DNA of 64,000 nucleotides from Bostrychus sinensis (Eukaryota; Chordata; Actinopteri; Gobiiformes; Eleotridae), in the NCBI GenBank assembly GCA_020698575.1, contig CM036247.1, positions 33,910,586 through 33,974,585 of the forward strand, written 5' to 3'. Every line of letters starts with the position of its first letter. Position 1 is the first letter of the stretch. Positions 14,901 through 23,153 of the stretch are shown piece by piece. The notes under the pieces are model-generated. The model worked only from the letters and a program-made list of their open reading frames with translations, was not told the DNA's origin and did no database searches. Both the position numbers and the translations under genes were made by a program.

Positions 14901-17900
14901 GCCAGGCTATAGTAAATTAGGTTCCAGGCTTCAGGATCCTTTGTACCAAATGCCGGTTTTGTGATGGCAAGATCATCTAGTAGGTCTGACCCGAAATAGT
15001 GAATGTCCTCTCCAGATGTGCCTGGCTCTCAGATACCTGCACAAAGACAAGAGGATCGTGCACCGGGACCTGTCTCCAAACAACATCATGCTGGGAGACC
15101 AGGACAAGGTCACCATCAGTGAGTAACACTTCAGGGACCCTCACATGAAACTACTCTACACAAGTGGCTCCCAATCTCTTGAAGTGAATTATCTCTCACC
15201 AAATTTGAGCTGTTTATAAACGACTATTATTGTCAGTAAGCAACACCAGTTCACTTTGAGACGTTGAGCCTATAGCATCAACATCTATTAGCAATGTGAG
15301 ACGGAATGTCAGACTGTATGTTTATTTATATTACGGCTTCAAAATGTGATCAGGCTGTTGGCAAATCATGTTTATTTTGTATTTTTGCGTGCCTCCTATG
15401 TCTATCCTATATCTTATGTTATAATAATATCATATCTGTGTATTCTTTGTACTAAAAGCTGATTTTGGCCTGGCTAAACAGAAGCAGGAGAACAGCAAGC
15501 TCACGTCAGTGGTCGGTACCATCCTTTACTCCTGGTAAGTGAACTATTCAGAGTTTATGAATCAATCTGGACTTTTAGTTAGATGGCCAAATTCTCTTTT
15601 ACTTTAAAGGGGATGTATTATGTTTCCATTCATATTTTTAAACCAGTCTTGGCCCACTCTAGAACAGTATTACGTTTTACAAACTTTAAAAACATTAAGT
15701 GACTAAAAGAAAACGTTTTCTACTAGTGCTATAAAAGATACTGGTGAAGAGACCAGCAGCGGGGAGAGTTTTTTCTTTTTACATAATCAAAGAAAAAAGC
15801 GCTGTTTTTTGTGTTTTGTTTTTTTTTGATAAATGATTGAGAGCATACTGGATACTGGATGTAGAGGGCTTGTTGAGTGGTCAGTGCTTCCTGGAGTTTG
15901 TAGGGGTTTATGGACCCGAACGTTCGGAGGCCTCAGGAAATGTGTGGCAGAAACTAAACTAGAGGATTACTCAAACATGCGTAAATGAAACAAAACACGA
16001 CATTATAAAAAGAACAGACACTTTAAGTTAACTTAGGTGAGTTAACCTCTGCTATGTCCCTTTCTCTGTGCCTCAGACTCCTGGTCAACATTATTGTCAT
16101 TTTAGTCACTAACATCAAGTTTATACAAGGAGATTGTGGGTCAGATTACTGGGCTGGCCAAAACCTCTCTGAGTGGAGTCTGCATGTCCTCCCTGTTTTA
16201 CTGTGGGTTCATTCCTGCTTCCACCCACTGTTCAAAGACATGCATGTACAGATGAACAAGAGTATCAAAATGTCCCATAGTGAATGAATGTGAGAGTGAA
16301 AGGTTATCTGTCAGTGTGTCTCTGTAAGTTAACCCTGCGACTAACTGGGCATATTTTTTCCCCCTCTGGTTTAGTGCTGTGGTTCCCAACCTGTTTGGTC
16401 TTGTGTACCCCCAGGACCTGGTTTAGTCCTGGTTTAGTCACAGCTTAGCCCTGGTTTGACCTGCTTTAGACCTAGTTTTTTTTCTGGTTTAGACCTGGTT
16501 TAGTTCTGGTTTTAGACATGTTTTTTTCTGATTTAAGTCTGGTTTTTGAACTGGTTTATTTATTGTTGATTTTTGGTTTTAGACCTGATTTAGTCTTGGT
16601 TTAGTTCAAGTTTAGTCGCCTGTTTTGTCCTTCTTCAGTATTGCATTTTTTCTGTTAATCCCCGTTTTATCCCTCTGCATAGTCCTGGGTTAGTCCATAT
16701 ATACGCAGGTTCATTTTAGTCTTTGACACCCAAACATTTTCTGAAAAGGCACTATAAATGATCAAATAACTCCACGTACCCCCTGCAATGTGCTTGCATA
16801 CCCCTAGGGTTGCCCGTACCCCTGGTTGGGAAACACTGGTTTAGTGGGTAGCCCATCTGACTTGCAGTGAGAAGGTTCTGGGTTTGAAACTTGGGGAAGA
16901 AAAAAGAAGAAAGATTTTTGTTGGGTCCTTTTACTTCTACTTGAGTGATATTATTTTTTAAGTAACAGTACTTTGACTTGAGTGCAGCTTTTGAGTACTT
17001 CGTCCACCACTGCACGCAACCCCTAACAGGAATAAGAGGAGGAAAACTGTTGAATGAATGATTAAAATGTTAAAAGTTCTGGACCTCTTTTTCATGTTAG
17101 TGTGAGTGTTGGAGTACTGGGTGTTCAGATGTATTAGTGCATGTCCTTGTGTTGCAGTCCTGAGGTGGTGAAGAATGAGCCGTATGGGGAGAAGGCAGAC
17201 GTCTGGGCTCTGGGCTGCGTGCTCTATCAGATGGTGACTCTACAGCCGCCGTTCTACAGCTCCAACATGCTCTCTCTGGCCAGCAAGGTACCCTCTTCAC
17301 ACATTTAACACTACAAGTTTGTTTTCTCCTCGGCTAAACCGTTGGTTGTTTTGTGCAGATTGTGGAGGCTGTGTATGAGCCAGTGGACAGTGGAAGTTAT
17401 TCAGAGAGGGTCACCAACATGATCAGATGGTGAGACCTTTGAACACACCGTTTAGTTCAACAGCAACACATTTTAATGAGAATTTTTACAAACGTTGTGG
17501 AACCATCATATCATCCCTTTAGGTGCTTGAGCCCAGACCCAGAGCAGCGTCCGGACGTCGTAGAGGTCAGCTCCAGAATCTCCGACATCATGATGAGGAC
17601 CATGGACTGCCTCTACACTTCCCACAATGCACTGGAGCGGAGAGCCGAGAGGGACAGGAAGAGGGCACAGAGGTACTTCCTGGAGAAGAACCAGAGCAGA
17701 CTCAACAGCTGTCACTCAGCACTACCACTGGTACTATACTTACAAAGAGTTCAACATTGTCATAATCTGGTGTATTTTAAACATTTTGTCTGTTGCAGGA
17801 TAAGTCCTTACAGAAGATAGATTCCTCCACTCCACATGAGCATAGTGTTAATCAAGGTGACTGATGATTTTAAGGCACACTGAATTTTTGTGTAAAAGTG

Positions 17901-20900
17901 TTGTTGATTATGTGATGTGCACATGTTTCAGATGATGGCTCAGATGAAGAAGATGAACTATTGGATATCAAGACCAACAGCCCTGCCCCCTCTGGAGAGG
18001 ACTGTGGTCGGTGAAGCACTCTGCAAATTTTGTCAATTTTTTTGCAATTTATTTTGGCGTGCAACATGAGTAATTCAAATCTTGAATGGACTTAAATGAA
18101 CCTAATCTGAACTCACCTAGAACTAAACCAAAGGATAAAATAGTAACCCAGAAAGACATTTTTATTTATTTATAAACAACACATCAATCAATCAACAATC
18201 TGTCAACATTTATTTATATAGCCCTGTACAACACACAAAGTTACCAAAGTGCTTTCCAATAAAGTCAAAATAAAATCAATAAAATCATTAAAAAAATTAA
18301 ACACATAAAAGACTAAAATATGGAATAAATAAAATGTTACAGCATTACTGCAACATTAGTGTTAAAAGCCAGTCTGTATAAATACGTTTAGAGTCTAGAT
18401 TTAAAGAAACCAAATCTGTGATGGTGTGCACATGAAGATACAAAGGCTCAGATGTGTATGTAGGGTACTTTGCCAGCTTTAAAGCAAATGTAACAATAAT
18501 AATAAATTGATTTGTATAACACTTTTCAATAACACAGTTACAAAGTGCTTTACAGATCATAAAAAACATACACAACATAATACAAAATAAGAAAAAACGA
18601 GAAAAGAAGAATAGATAAAAAAAACACGAAAACCAGATTCCTGAGTACAGTGCATTACAATAATCTAGTTGGGAAAAGACAGTGCATTCACAGTTTTTTC
18701 TAGGTTTGCAGGGGAAAGCAACTTTTTTATTTTGCAATATTTCTAATTTGAATGAAGCACGATTGCACAGTTTTTGTTATCGGAGAATTCAAATTAAAGT
18801 CTGAGTCTAATATTACTCCCAGATTGCGAGCACAAGTTTTCACTAATGCAGACAGATTTCCAAGATGATTTTGAAGCTCATGTCTCAGGTTAGTAGGTCT
18901 GAAAAATAAAATTTCAATCTTTGCCTCATTAGGCTTCAGAAAATTTTGGGCCACCCAGCTCTTGATGTCATCAAGACAATTAGAAATACAGAAGTATAGG
19001 GTAGGTACAGCTGTGTATCATCAGCATAAGAGTGGTAATTAATGTTATATTTTTTTAAAGATCTGGCCTATTGGAAGCATGTATATTGTTAAAAGAAGTG
19101 GACCAAGAATGGACCCATGAGGAAGGCCACAGGAGAGGGGAGCTGATGATGAGAACTGTACAAGAGAGAAATGTACAAGAGAGAGGCAGGAGAAAGACGG
19201 TCACTGGGGTCTGAGTTCCTACTTGGATAAAAGTGTTCATTGAGCAGGTCTCCGAAGAACTGAGTCTTTTCATTTGTATAAATGACAGCATATCAGTGAG
19301 CCACACTTGGAACTAAGGGGGAGTACGAGATTGACATTCCTTCAGAATTAGTCTCTTGGCAACTATTATTCCCAGTTCCAGTGGTCGCTGCATTGTTGCA
19401 GAAAAATCCTTGATCCTTGAAAATAGCAAGTCCTGCCTCAGGGGAGAGAGGTTTTTAACAGGCCCTGGAATATCAGTCAAATATTTTAGACCAGAAAGCA
19501 GTCAATGAAGAACAGAACCAAAAAGCACAAGACAATGTACCCTCTGATGCCTTACATTTGTCATCTGAGGGATAGAACCTGTGCAGCCTGACTTTGGCTG
19601 ACGTCTACTGTTTATAGAACAGGAGTGAATCTTAGATAAACACTTGCCCCGCATAGATTCAGATAATTCCACCCTAACTCCTATATATATATAGGAGTTA
19701 GGTATAGTATATAGTATATAGTATATATATATAGCCAAGGAGGCAAAAATGAATGGTTAAATGTATTACTTATTAAGGACAGAACAGGGTCTAAACCAGG
19801 ACTACATCAAGACGAAACCAGGACTAAATCAAGACTAAATCAGTACTAAACCAGGACAACACCAGAGATAAACCAGCACTATATCAAGACTAAACTAGGA
19901 CTACACCTAGGCTAAATCATGATAACACAAAGACAAAACCAGGACTAAACCAGGACTAAGTAGTGGTCTTCCCATCAAATTTTGGGCCCCAACTACAGAC
20001 TCCTCAGAAAGTACAGTCGCTGGTGGGTCTTTTTGACTCTGCTGGTTGTGTCGGCAGTTTAAAGCAGAAATAAAACACTTTTTTCATTCTGATTGCAGGT
20101 GTCAAACCAAAGCTGTGTCTAACTCCTGACCAGTTGGCAGAACGGTAAGAGAGAAATCTCCTTTTAACACCCAAGATCTACCACAAAACATAATAGGTCA
20201 TGTTATATTGCTTAAAATCTTTCTTTTAGTGGAGAGTGTGTTTCTGCAAAGATGAAATCCCGACCAGGTACTACACATTTATCTATGAAAAATGTTATTA
20301 TTATTTGATCATTAAGGCATGTCTGAGGAGTCTTTTTGTGTGTGTGTGTCCAGGCTCGATGTCGGCAGGCCTGTGTGTCTCTCAGAGCAAATTGAGACAG
20401 ATCGATGACCCCATAAACAGACTCCTCCTGCAGCTGCACAAAATTATATTCATAACACAGGTACAGATCAGCTTAGACATACACACAGATAATTGCATTG
20501 ATAGCTATTAAGACCTGACTCTGTCCAGCTTCCTCCTGCTCCTCATCACAACATCAAACGGCGCATCATTGAGAGATTTAAGAAGTCTCTGTTTAACATG
20601 GACAGTGATCCATACAGCCTCAAAGTGGAGCTCAGCAAGGTTTGTTCAACTGTATTAGGGTCAAAAAGACTTACATTTCTGTGTAAAACATAAAACCCTA
20701 ATATCTTTTGACTGCCTTATTATGCAGCTCCTCCAGACGTCCTCAGAGCTGATGGAGTTAGGGTCCAGCTCAGACTGGTGGCCTCTGGTCCAACACCACA
20801 CCACAGACTCCACAGGTACTGGAATCTCAGAGATTAAAGCTCCCCTGTTCTGCTAAATCCACTTTTAAGCTTTTAACCATGTTATAATGTTTCCATCTCA

Positions 20901-22668
20901 AAACGTACTCGGAGTAGTATTTTGTTTCATTTGATTAATCCTGTATGCAGAGACCACTTCTCAAGAGCTGACAACCCTCATTGTCACATGACTCATTCTG
21001 ATCGTTTCAGTGCTTAAATTATTGTCACAATGAAGCAGTCAGCTCATTTATATGTCTGTTAGCTTCATGTTGCTAATTAGCCATTAGCCATTCTGTCCAT
21101 TCCCCATCATTGCCAGCAGGGGGCAACAGACACCTAATCCAAGTGTTCTCTGCAAAGTCAAAGTAACAGCTCCCCAACAGACGTTCTCCATATACATAAG
21201 TTATAAAATGTGCAATACTAAAGCAAAGGTATCCAAAACTATTTAAAAAAGTGTAGTGACTTAATGGGATTTTTGTCCAGAGTCGTTCAGTTGATGATAC
21301 AAGTGTTAAATTTGGCTGAACTATTCCTTATATATTATATTTTCAGAAAAATGTACTAGCCAATTGAAATTCCAATATGGCGACCATTTTCCAACATGGA
21401 TGCCAAATAATGCCTATAATAGGCCAGGGGCCATTCCCCCATTTGAATATTTTTGTTAATATTTTTATTATTTGCCCTGTTTGGTCCCAAGACCCCCAAA
21501 ACATCTCTACAATCTCATGGTGGAATTCTGGGAGTTTAGATGATCATGTGCTACGGTGCATACACTGTGACAGGATGATGAAATCTGGTTCAAAATATCC
21601 TGACATGATTTGGACAATAATTATATAACACTACTGGCCCTAATGTTATTCTGTTTTCAAATATTAAACATTTTATCTGCAAAAAGACCCAAAATAACCA
21701 TTCTGCTGACGTTTTTCCTCCACTAACTGTTACATTCTATCATTGTGTGATTGAAATGACTTCCTCACATGTAAATAGAAAACTTCCTTGGCTCATTAGC
21801 TTCCCAAAATGATCGCTGTATCTTAAACAGATTACTTGCTATAGCAGAAAATAATAAGCATACCTCAAATCAGAGGAGTAGAATTCTCATTAATCTGCCG
21901 CCTGGAAAATGGCCGTCATATTGGAATTTCAAGTGGCTAGCACTTTTTTTTCCTGAAAATCTCATGTTTAATGAATATTTCAGCCAAATTTCACTTGTAT
22001 CATCAACTGAACATTTTTTTCATTAAGCCTACACTAAAAAATAACATAGGCCCTTTAAATACAGTACTGTGTGTCCAACAGTTTAAGGTGGACTATGAAA
22101 CTAAGAAACATTTAGTCCTACATTTTCTTATTTCCGTTTTGAAAATAGCTCTTCTCGAAAAGTTTGGTTGTTTCTTCACAGTTAGTGTACTTGCTATTCT
22201 GTCCAGAGGGGGGCAGTATAAGTCAGGTTTTACACATCAACATTAGCACAAAATCTTATCTTCACTCTTCAAGATCTATCTACTGTACAATGAAAATAAT
22301 ATGCACACTCTAAAGACGTATTTGTGGACAGGTTTTTCACTGTTGTAATTGTGTCTCTTACAGCTGATGGAGTCACGTATGAACAGATGCAGGTCAGTTC
22401 CTTCAGTCACATTTTATTTATTGAATTAAACATAGCCTAAATGCAATATTATAATTATGAGGACAAATTAAGTATCAGAAATGAATCATTTCAGGGCATC
22501 ATTGAAGAGCTGCTTGAAGAAAATGGCTACTATGACACGACCCACAGCAGGTGACTTTACAACACAAGAACTAAAGACATACACAAGGCTTCTTGTTTCA
22601 CTTGTACATTATATCTTATCTCTTTTTATAGATGCACACAGAAAGGACAAGACCAGGAAAAGAAGTGA
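1727..22668 (+). CDS. nek10: nek10, NIMA-related kinase 10 (34 exons, 5' end missing)
   Basis: Multi-exon gene for the NIMA-family kinase Nek10, in mammals linked to motile cilia and DNA-damage signalling. Exons: 1727-1787, 1881-2014, 3908-4003, 4072-4156, 4240-4281, 4364-4442, 4523-4590, 5829-5908, 6181-6267, 7370-7596, 7685-7824, 9007-9068, 9141-9209, 9287-9351, 9435-9537, 10764-10892, 10986-11123, 11206-11251, 12437-12558, 15016-15118, 15459-15534, 17158-17287, 17359-17429, 17523-17730, 17799-17856, 17932-18006, 20099-20144, 20230-20267, 20354-20460, 20529-20639, 20728-20815, 22364-22392, 22495-22550, 22632-22668. Together about 1,020 codons; human NEK10 is about 1,170 residues. Order: ARM-like helices, kinase with glycine loop GTGAFGSV, catalytic HRDLSPNN, DFG and a CPE in place of APE, then a tail. 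All exon phases fit, except exon 10, which carries two extra bases. The first coding exon (about 24 codons in human) was not found. Identity is certain at family level; the protein boundaries are inferred from splice consensus. Confidence 0.95.
1881..2014 (+). CDS. nek10: nek10 exon 2 in window
   Basis: Acceptor tttcag, donor gtttgg, entered in phase 0. The start VAVLSPGKARSTG and middle are poorly conserved and low in complexity; the end EALELEKF matches the VELENF segment of the human protein. Confidence 0.75.
2367..2716. mobile_element. hAT-like MITE, TAGGGCTGCAAC family, copy 1
   Basis: Terminal inverted repeats TAGGGCTGCAAC and its complement (TAGAGCTGCAAC). Flanks tataatta and cataattt look like a decayed 8-base target duplication. 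Same family as 47557-48018. Confidence 0.75.
2858..2901. repeat. (TA)n microsatellite
   Basis: About 43 bases of alternating TA in the intron between exons 2 and 3. A TATG/TGTG-rich tract follows at 3,068-3,112. Confidence 0.95.
3424..3680 (-). mobile_element. SINE/L2-like repeat, inverted
   Basis: Starts with tatagtgcttttctagaca, typical of fish LINE/SINE tails, and ends with taccgactgaggtactgccac, the complement of a tRNA-like head. Confidence 0.6.
3908..4003 (+). CDS. nek10: nek10 exon 3 in window
   Basis: Encodes VVYKDQRCFSSHPLYKLFSD and LVKNRLC, matching the SKHP...LVKNRL block at the start of the NEK10 helical region. Acceptor tctgcag, donor gtatgg. Confidence 0.92.
4072..4156 (+). 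CDS. nek10: nek10 exon 4 in window
   Basis: Encodes SEWIDSAAPESVLRVLICLR and ILLRDSGLQ. The LRVLICLRLLMRD helix is a NEK10 signature. Acceptor ttaacag, donor gtatat. Confidence 0.94.
4240..4281 (+). CDS. nek10: nek10 exon 5 in window
   Basis: A 42-base micro-exon encoding KLFHQHQGITLLAK, in phase 0 on both sides. Acceptor ttccag, donor gtaaaa. Too short to be seen by ORF search. Confidence 0.9.
4364..4442 (+). CDS. nek10: nek10 exon 6 in window
   Basis: Encodes YLESVSALYICCGEQAFVGQ then KLVTMT, matching the human GYGEEQ...KLVNMTYIFQK block. Acceptor tttcag, donor gtgagt. Confidence 0.92.
4523..4590 (+). CDS. nek10: nek10 exon 7 in window
   Basis: Encodes YMFQKMSASEDLRPHIMDSG then AHK, the counterpart of YIFQKLAA...SGAHK. 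Acceptor ttgcag, donor gtcagt. Confidence 0.92.
5829..5908 (+). CDS. nek10: nek10 exon 8 in window
   Basis: Encodes TLVSLLSTTDSSVLLGALLA then LTTLAE, an ARM-type helical repeat matching TLVNLL...NVLLGSLLALASLAE. Acceptor ctgcag, donor gtgagt. Confidence 0.94.
6181..6267 (+). CDS. nek10: nek10 exon 9 in window
   Basis: Encodes NPECREQIGKLQIVENLLTI then LQEYDLLSK, close to the human ECREKISELNIVENLL block. Acceptor gtgtag, donor gttggt. Confidence 0.95.
7083..7287. mobile_element. Truncated ataaggcgc MITE
   Basis: Shares TTCCGCACTATAAGGCGCAT and the internal block aagtcagtcagtcaaacttt with the full element at 13801-14492, but ends about 205 bases in. It lies just upstream of nek10 exon 10. 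Confidence 0.8.
7370..7596 (+). CDS. nek10: nek10 exon 10 in window, with two +1 frameshifts
   Basis: The longest ARM-region exon. It starts in frame as RMSAELLRLLSPVREVL, moves to the next frame for EQLRSLEGLP, then to the third frame for VLLSLLHGHHHKLLWSVCWV and LVQICEDPETRVEIR to the end. Family comparison implies one extra G in the GGG at 7418-7420 and one extra C in the CCC at 7447-7449. The exon is 227 bases; 225 would keep the flanking phases. Acceptor ctgtag, donor gtctgg. Either two consensus errors in the assembly or a real lesion. Confidence 0.9.
7685..7824 (+). CDS. nek10: nek10 exon 11 in window
   Basis: Encodes SDRHYVSDRSSIETLSSANA then AGRIQRQHIREELSPQE, matching the human DRNFVSDHSSIGSLSSANA block. 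A second acceptor six bases downstream is possible, but the chosen one keeps the conserved SDR. Donor gtcagt. Confidence 0.93.
8030..8325 (+). mobile_element. tRNA-headed SINE with L2-like tail
   Basis: tRNA-like head gagtagctcagcaggtagag, B-box-like cagtttgacccctgc and the tail agcgaaatataaatctaatc found on fish SINEs that share a LINE 3' end. Confidence 0.7.
8572..8850. repeat. GAGTC-rich dispersed repeat
   Basis: Irregular repeats of gtccgagtccaagtc and related words. It resembles short DNA elements of fish with internal GAGTC repeats, but clear ends are not visible. Confidence 0.5.
9007..9068 (+). CDS. nek10: nek10 exon 12 in window
   Basis: Encodes ACCTALTELSLDDSCAHYIV then Q, the counterpart of ACCAALTELVLND. 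Acceptor ctgcag, donor gtcaac. Confidence 0.94.
9141..9209 (+). CDS. nek10: nek10 exon 13 in window
   Basis: Encodes ENGVFIIAKLILPRVSGVKA then SLQ, matching ENGVYTIAKLILP. Acceptor ttgcag, donor gtatga. Confidence 0.94.
9287..9351 (+). CDS. nek10: nek10 exon 14 in window
   Basis: Encodes CYAFRTLRFLFSVERNRHLF then K, nearly identical to the family CYAFRALRFLFSMERNR. Acceptor cgacag; donor gtacca is weak. Confidence 0.94.
9435..9537 (+). CDS. nek10: nek10 exon 15 in window
   Basis: Encodes RLFPTDLFELFIDVGHYVRD then LTAYEALQTKVSLYT, the last ARM-like helix before the kinase. Acceptor ttccag, donor gtaaaa. Confidence 0.94.
10265..10627. mobile_element. Palindromic MITE with CACTGCAAAAA ends
   Basis: The first and last about 60 bases are near-perfect inverted repeats starting CACTGCAAAAAAATCAATA. 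A central hairpin spans 10,460-10,530. It sits in the intron before the first kinase exon. Confidence 0.85.
10764..10892 (+). CDS. nek10: nek10 exon 16 in window: glycine-rich loop of kinase
   Basis: A 43-codon phase-0 exon. It ends with YSILDHLGTGAFGSVFK, which holds the ATP-binding glycine loop GTGAFGSV. The first half is a glutamate-rich linker EEELDSLRDSIVAVDQNR. Acceptor tgtag, donor gttaac. Confidence 0.95.
10986..11123 (+). CDS. nek10: nek10 exon 17 in window: kinase Lys, GC donor
   Basis: Encodes VRKQSSQTLLALKEVNLHNP then AFGKDKKSRDSNVEKIISEL and TIIREQ. The Lys in LALKEV is the expected ATP-anchoring lysine, and IISEL holds the alphaC glutamate. The exon must end at CAG 11121-11123 to join the next exon in frame, and the intron then starts with gcatgg: a GC donor. 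Confidence 0.94.
11206..11251 (+). CDS. nek10: nek10 exon 18 in window
   Basis: A 46-base exon encoding MTHPNVVKYYKTFIE, matching the family HPNIVRYYKTFLE. Acceptor ctgcag, donor gtataa. Confidence 0.95.
12437..12558 (+). CDS. nek10: nek10 exon 19 in window: kinase hinge
   Basis: Encodes EKLYIVMELIEGVPLAEYFT then SLKEKNQRFTEDRVWRIFIQ. VMELIEG is the hinge between the kinase lobes. Acceptor tttaag, donor gtctgc. Confidence 0.95.
12770..13230. mobile_element. Dispersed repeat family C, copy 1
   Basis: Shares ggtgaagagacca, ggtcagtgcttcctggag-like and attactcaaaca blocks with 15603-16040, in the same order. Ends are approximate. Confidence 0.6.
13801..14492. mobile_element. Full-length 692-bp MITE, ataaggcgc family
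   Basis: 28-base terminal inverted repeats, starting TACCGTATTTTTCGCACTAT, one mismatch apart, with TA at both outer ends. The internal word ataaggcgca is repeated. No transposase. In the large kinase-domain intron of nek10. Confidence 0.9.
15016..15118 (+). CDS. nek10: nek10 exon 20 in window: catalytic loop
   Basis: Encodes MCLALRYLHKDKRIVHRDLS then PNNIMLGDQDKVTI. HRDLSPNN carries the catalytic Asp and the Mg-binding Asn. The Lys usual in Ser/Thr kinases (HRDLKPxN) is Ser here; human NEK10 has Thr. Acceptor tccag, donor gtgagt. Confidence 0.96.
15459..15534 (+). CDS. nek10: nek10 exon 21 in window: DFG and activation loop
   Basis: Encodes TDFGLAKQKQENSKLTSVVG then TILYS. The DFG motif and activation segment match the family nearly exactly. 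Acceptor taaaag, donor gtaagt. Confidence 0.96.
15603..16040. mobile_element. Dispersed repeat family C, copy 2
   Basis: Starts taaaggggatgtattatg and ends gacactttaa, a short imperfect inverted repeat. Shares internal blocks with 12770-13230. Confidence 0.6.
16379..16838. mobile_element. hAT-like element with internal minisatellite
   Basis: Ends CTGTGGTTCCCAACC and GGTTGGGAAACACTG are inverted repeats, flanked by exact 8-base duplications GTTTAGTG (16371-16378 and 16839-16846), a hAT hallmark. The first half is a degenerate array of CTGGTTTAGTCC (16,409-16,700). It is inserted in a SINE-like sequence. Confidence 0.9.
16900..17013. mobile_element. Remnant of CAGTGGTGGACAAAGTACT element
   Basis: Ends with gagtacttcgtccaccactg, the complement of the start of the element at 34672; the other end is missing. 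Confidence 0.65.
17158..17287 (+). CDS. nek10: nek10 exon 22 in window: CPE motif to helix F
   Basis: Encodes CPEVVKNEPYGEKADVWALG then CVLYQMVTLQPPFYSSNMLS and LASK. CPE takes the place of the usual APE, and DVWALGC is helix F. Acceptor ttgcag, donor gtaccc. Confidence 0.96.
17359..17429 (+). CDS. nek10: nek10 exon 23 in window
   Basis: Encodes IVEAVYEPVDSGSYSERVTN then MIR, matching KIVEAVYEPVPEG. Acceptor gtgcag, donor gtgaga. Confidence 0.95.
17523..17730 (+). CDS. nek10: nek10 exon 24 in window: end of kinase, coiled coil
   Basis: Encodes WCLSPDPEQRPDVVEVSSRI, the end of the kinase, then a charged predicted coiled coil including ERRAERDRKRAQRYFLEKNQ. Acceptor ttttag, donor gtacta. Confidence 0.95.
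17799..17856 (+). CDS. nek10: nek10 exon 25 in window: linker
   Basis: Encodes DKSLQKIDSSTPHEHSVNQ, a Ser-rich linker with little conservation. Supported by acceptor ttgcag, donor gtgact and matching phases on both sides. Confidence 0.8.
17932..18006 (+). CDS. nek10: nek10 exon 26 in window: acidic linker
   Basis: Encodes DDGSDEEDELLDIKTNSPAP then SGEDC, the counterpart of the acidic EVDDELDISDNSS stretch in human NEK10. The donor gtcggt was chosen over gtgaag five bases on, because only it avoids a stop in the next exon. Confidence 0.82.
18190..19300 (-). mobile_element. L2-like LINE remnant, antisense in nek10 intron
   Basis: On the - strand there are fragments of a reverse transcriptase C-terminal part: LGVILDSDFNLNSPITK (18,727-18,954), then SQLDYCNALYSG (18,345-18,737). 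Frameshifts and stops break it. The 3' side holds atttatatagcc-type tail words. Confidence 0.8.
19785..19965 (-). repeat. Inverted CTGGTTTAGTCC minisatellite remnant
   Basis: About 15 degenerate copies of the complement aaaccaggacta. Its ends do not show clear terminal inverted repeats. Confidence 0.75.
20099..20144 (+). CDS. nek10: nek10 exon 27 in window
   Basis: Encodes GVKPKLCLTPDQLAE, with weak similarity to the family segment before the IKEIEAEL helix. Acceptor ttgcag, donor gtaaga. The intron before it holds an L2 remnant. Confidence 0.8.
20230..20267 (+). CDS. nek10: nek10 exon 28 in window
   Basis: A 38-base micro-exon encoding RGECVSAKMKSRP. Supported by acceptor ttttag, donor gtacta and phase; the sequence itself is not conserved enough to prove it. 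Confidence 0.7.
20354..20460 (+). CDS. nek10: nek10 exon 29 in window
   Basis: Encodes GSMSAGLCVSQSKLRQIDDP then INRLLLQLHKIIFITQ, close to the conserved VSQRKVRQISDPIQQILIQL. Acceptor gtccag, donor gtacag. Confidence 0.94.
20529..20639 (+). CDS. nek10: nek10 exon 30 in window
   Basis: Encodes LPPAPHHNIKRRIIERFKKS then LFNMDSDPYSLKVELSK, matching LPPALHHNLKRRVIERFKKS. Acceptor gtccag, donor gtttgt. Confidence 0.95.
20728..20815 (+). CDS. nek10: nek10 exon 31 in window
   Basis: Encodes LLQTSSELMELGSSSDWWPL then VQHHTTDST. Weakly conserved; supported by acceptor atgcag, donor gtactg and phase. Confidence 0.82.
20834..22058. mobile_element. TAAAGGTCC MITE interrupted by another element
   Basis: Outer parts match the intact copy 49536-50039: ctgctaaatccactttt at the start, cctaatccaagt in the middle, aaaactattt near the end and ggcccttta to close. 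The copy is split by the element at 21250-22035. Confidence 0.8.
21250..22035. mobile_element. Nested 786-bp MITE with long inverted repeats
   Basis: The ends agtgtagtgacttaatg and cattaagcctacact extend as imperfect inverted repeats of about 140 bases, including atcaactgaac, tttggctgaa and aattccaatatggc. It has no coding content I can support. Confidence 0.85.
22364..22392 (+). CDS. nek10: nek10 exon 32 in window
   Basis: A 29-base micro-exon encoding ADGVTYEQMQ, the counterpart of EGITYEQMQ near the human C-terminus. Acceptor ttacag, donor gtcagt. Confidence 0.92.
22495..22550 (+). CDS. nek10: nek10 exon 33 in window
   Basis: Encodes GIIEELLEENGYYDTTHS, matching TVIEEVLEESGYYNFTS. Acceptor tttcag, donor gtgact. 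Confidence 0.93.
22632..22668 (+). CDS. nek10: nek10 last coding exon
   Basis: Encodes RCTQKGQDQEKK and then TGA at 22666-22668. The Lys-rich terminus resembles the basic end of human NEK10. A long A tract and TA repeat start four bases after the stop codon. Confidence 0.85.
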
Positions 22669-22671
22669 CTG

Positions 22672-22746
<75 letters not shown>
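22672..22746. repeat. Poly(A) and (TA)n tract after nek10 stop codon
   Basis: About 32 A residues followed by about 43 bases of TA. It may be the tail of an insertion in the 3' UTR. Confidence 0.9.
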
Positions 22747-22752
<6 letters not shown>

Positions 22753-23147
22753 AGTTAAAAAAGTATATATTACAAATGTATGAAATGTATGTATAAACCT
22801 CTTGCTGCTCTTATTATTATTATTATTATTTATATTTTATTTCCATGTTTGCACTTACAGTTCTCAGGAGCTGTCTGTTCAGTCTCTAGTTCTACTGTTG
22901 AGGTCATAAACAACACACTGTATATGCCATATTACAACAGATTATATTATACATGCTGTATTTCAGACGTCTCTGGGCTTTTAAAATAGACATGATCCGT
23001 GATTTCTGGTATAAAAATATATATATAATTTATATAATTTCTATTGAAGAATCATTTTCTAGACACTTTTTGTTCTATTTTACTTTTTTTAAAATCTGAA
23101 ATTGGGAATGAAGTGACAATATGATGACAGTGTATATTTTAAAAGAT

Positions 23148-23153
23148 AATAAA
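23148..23153 (+). terminator. Putative nek10 polyadenylation signal
   Basis: First clear AATAAA on the + strand after the nek10 stop codon outside the TA tract, followed by a GT-rich stretch near 23,172. It would give a 3' UTR of about 0.5 kb. Transcript data are needed to prove use. Confidence 0.45.

Noticed and set aside
18001..18016. Alternative donor GTGAAG at 18011 for nek10 exon 26
   Set aside because: It would bring a stop codon into frame in the next exon; the donor at 18007 keeps the frame open.
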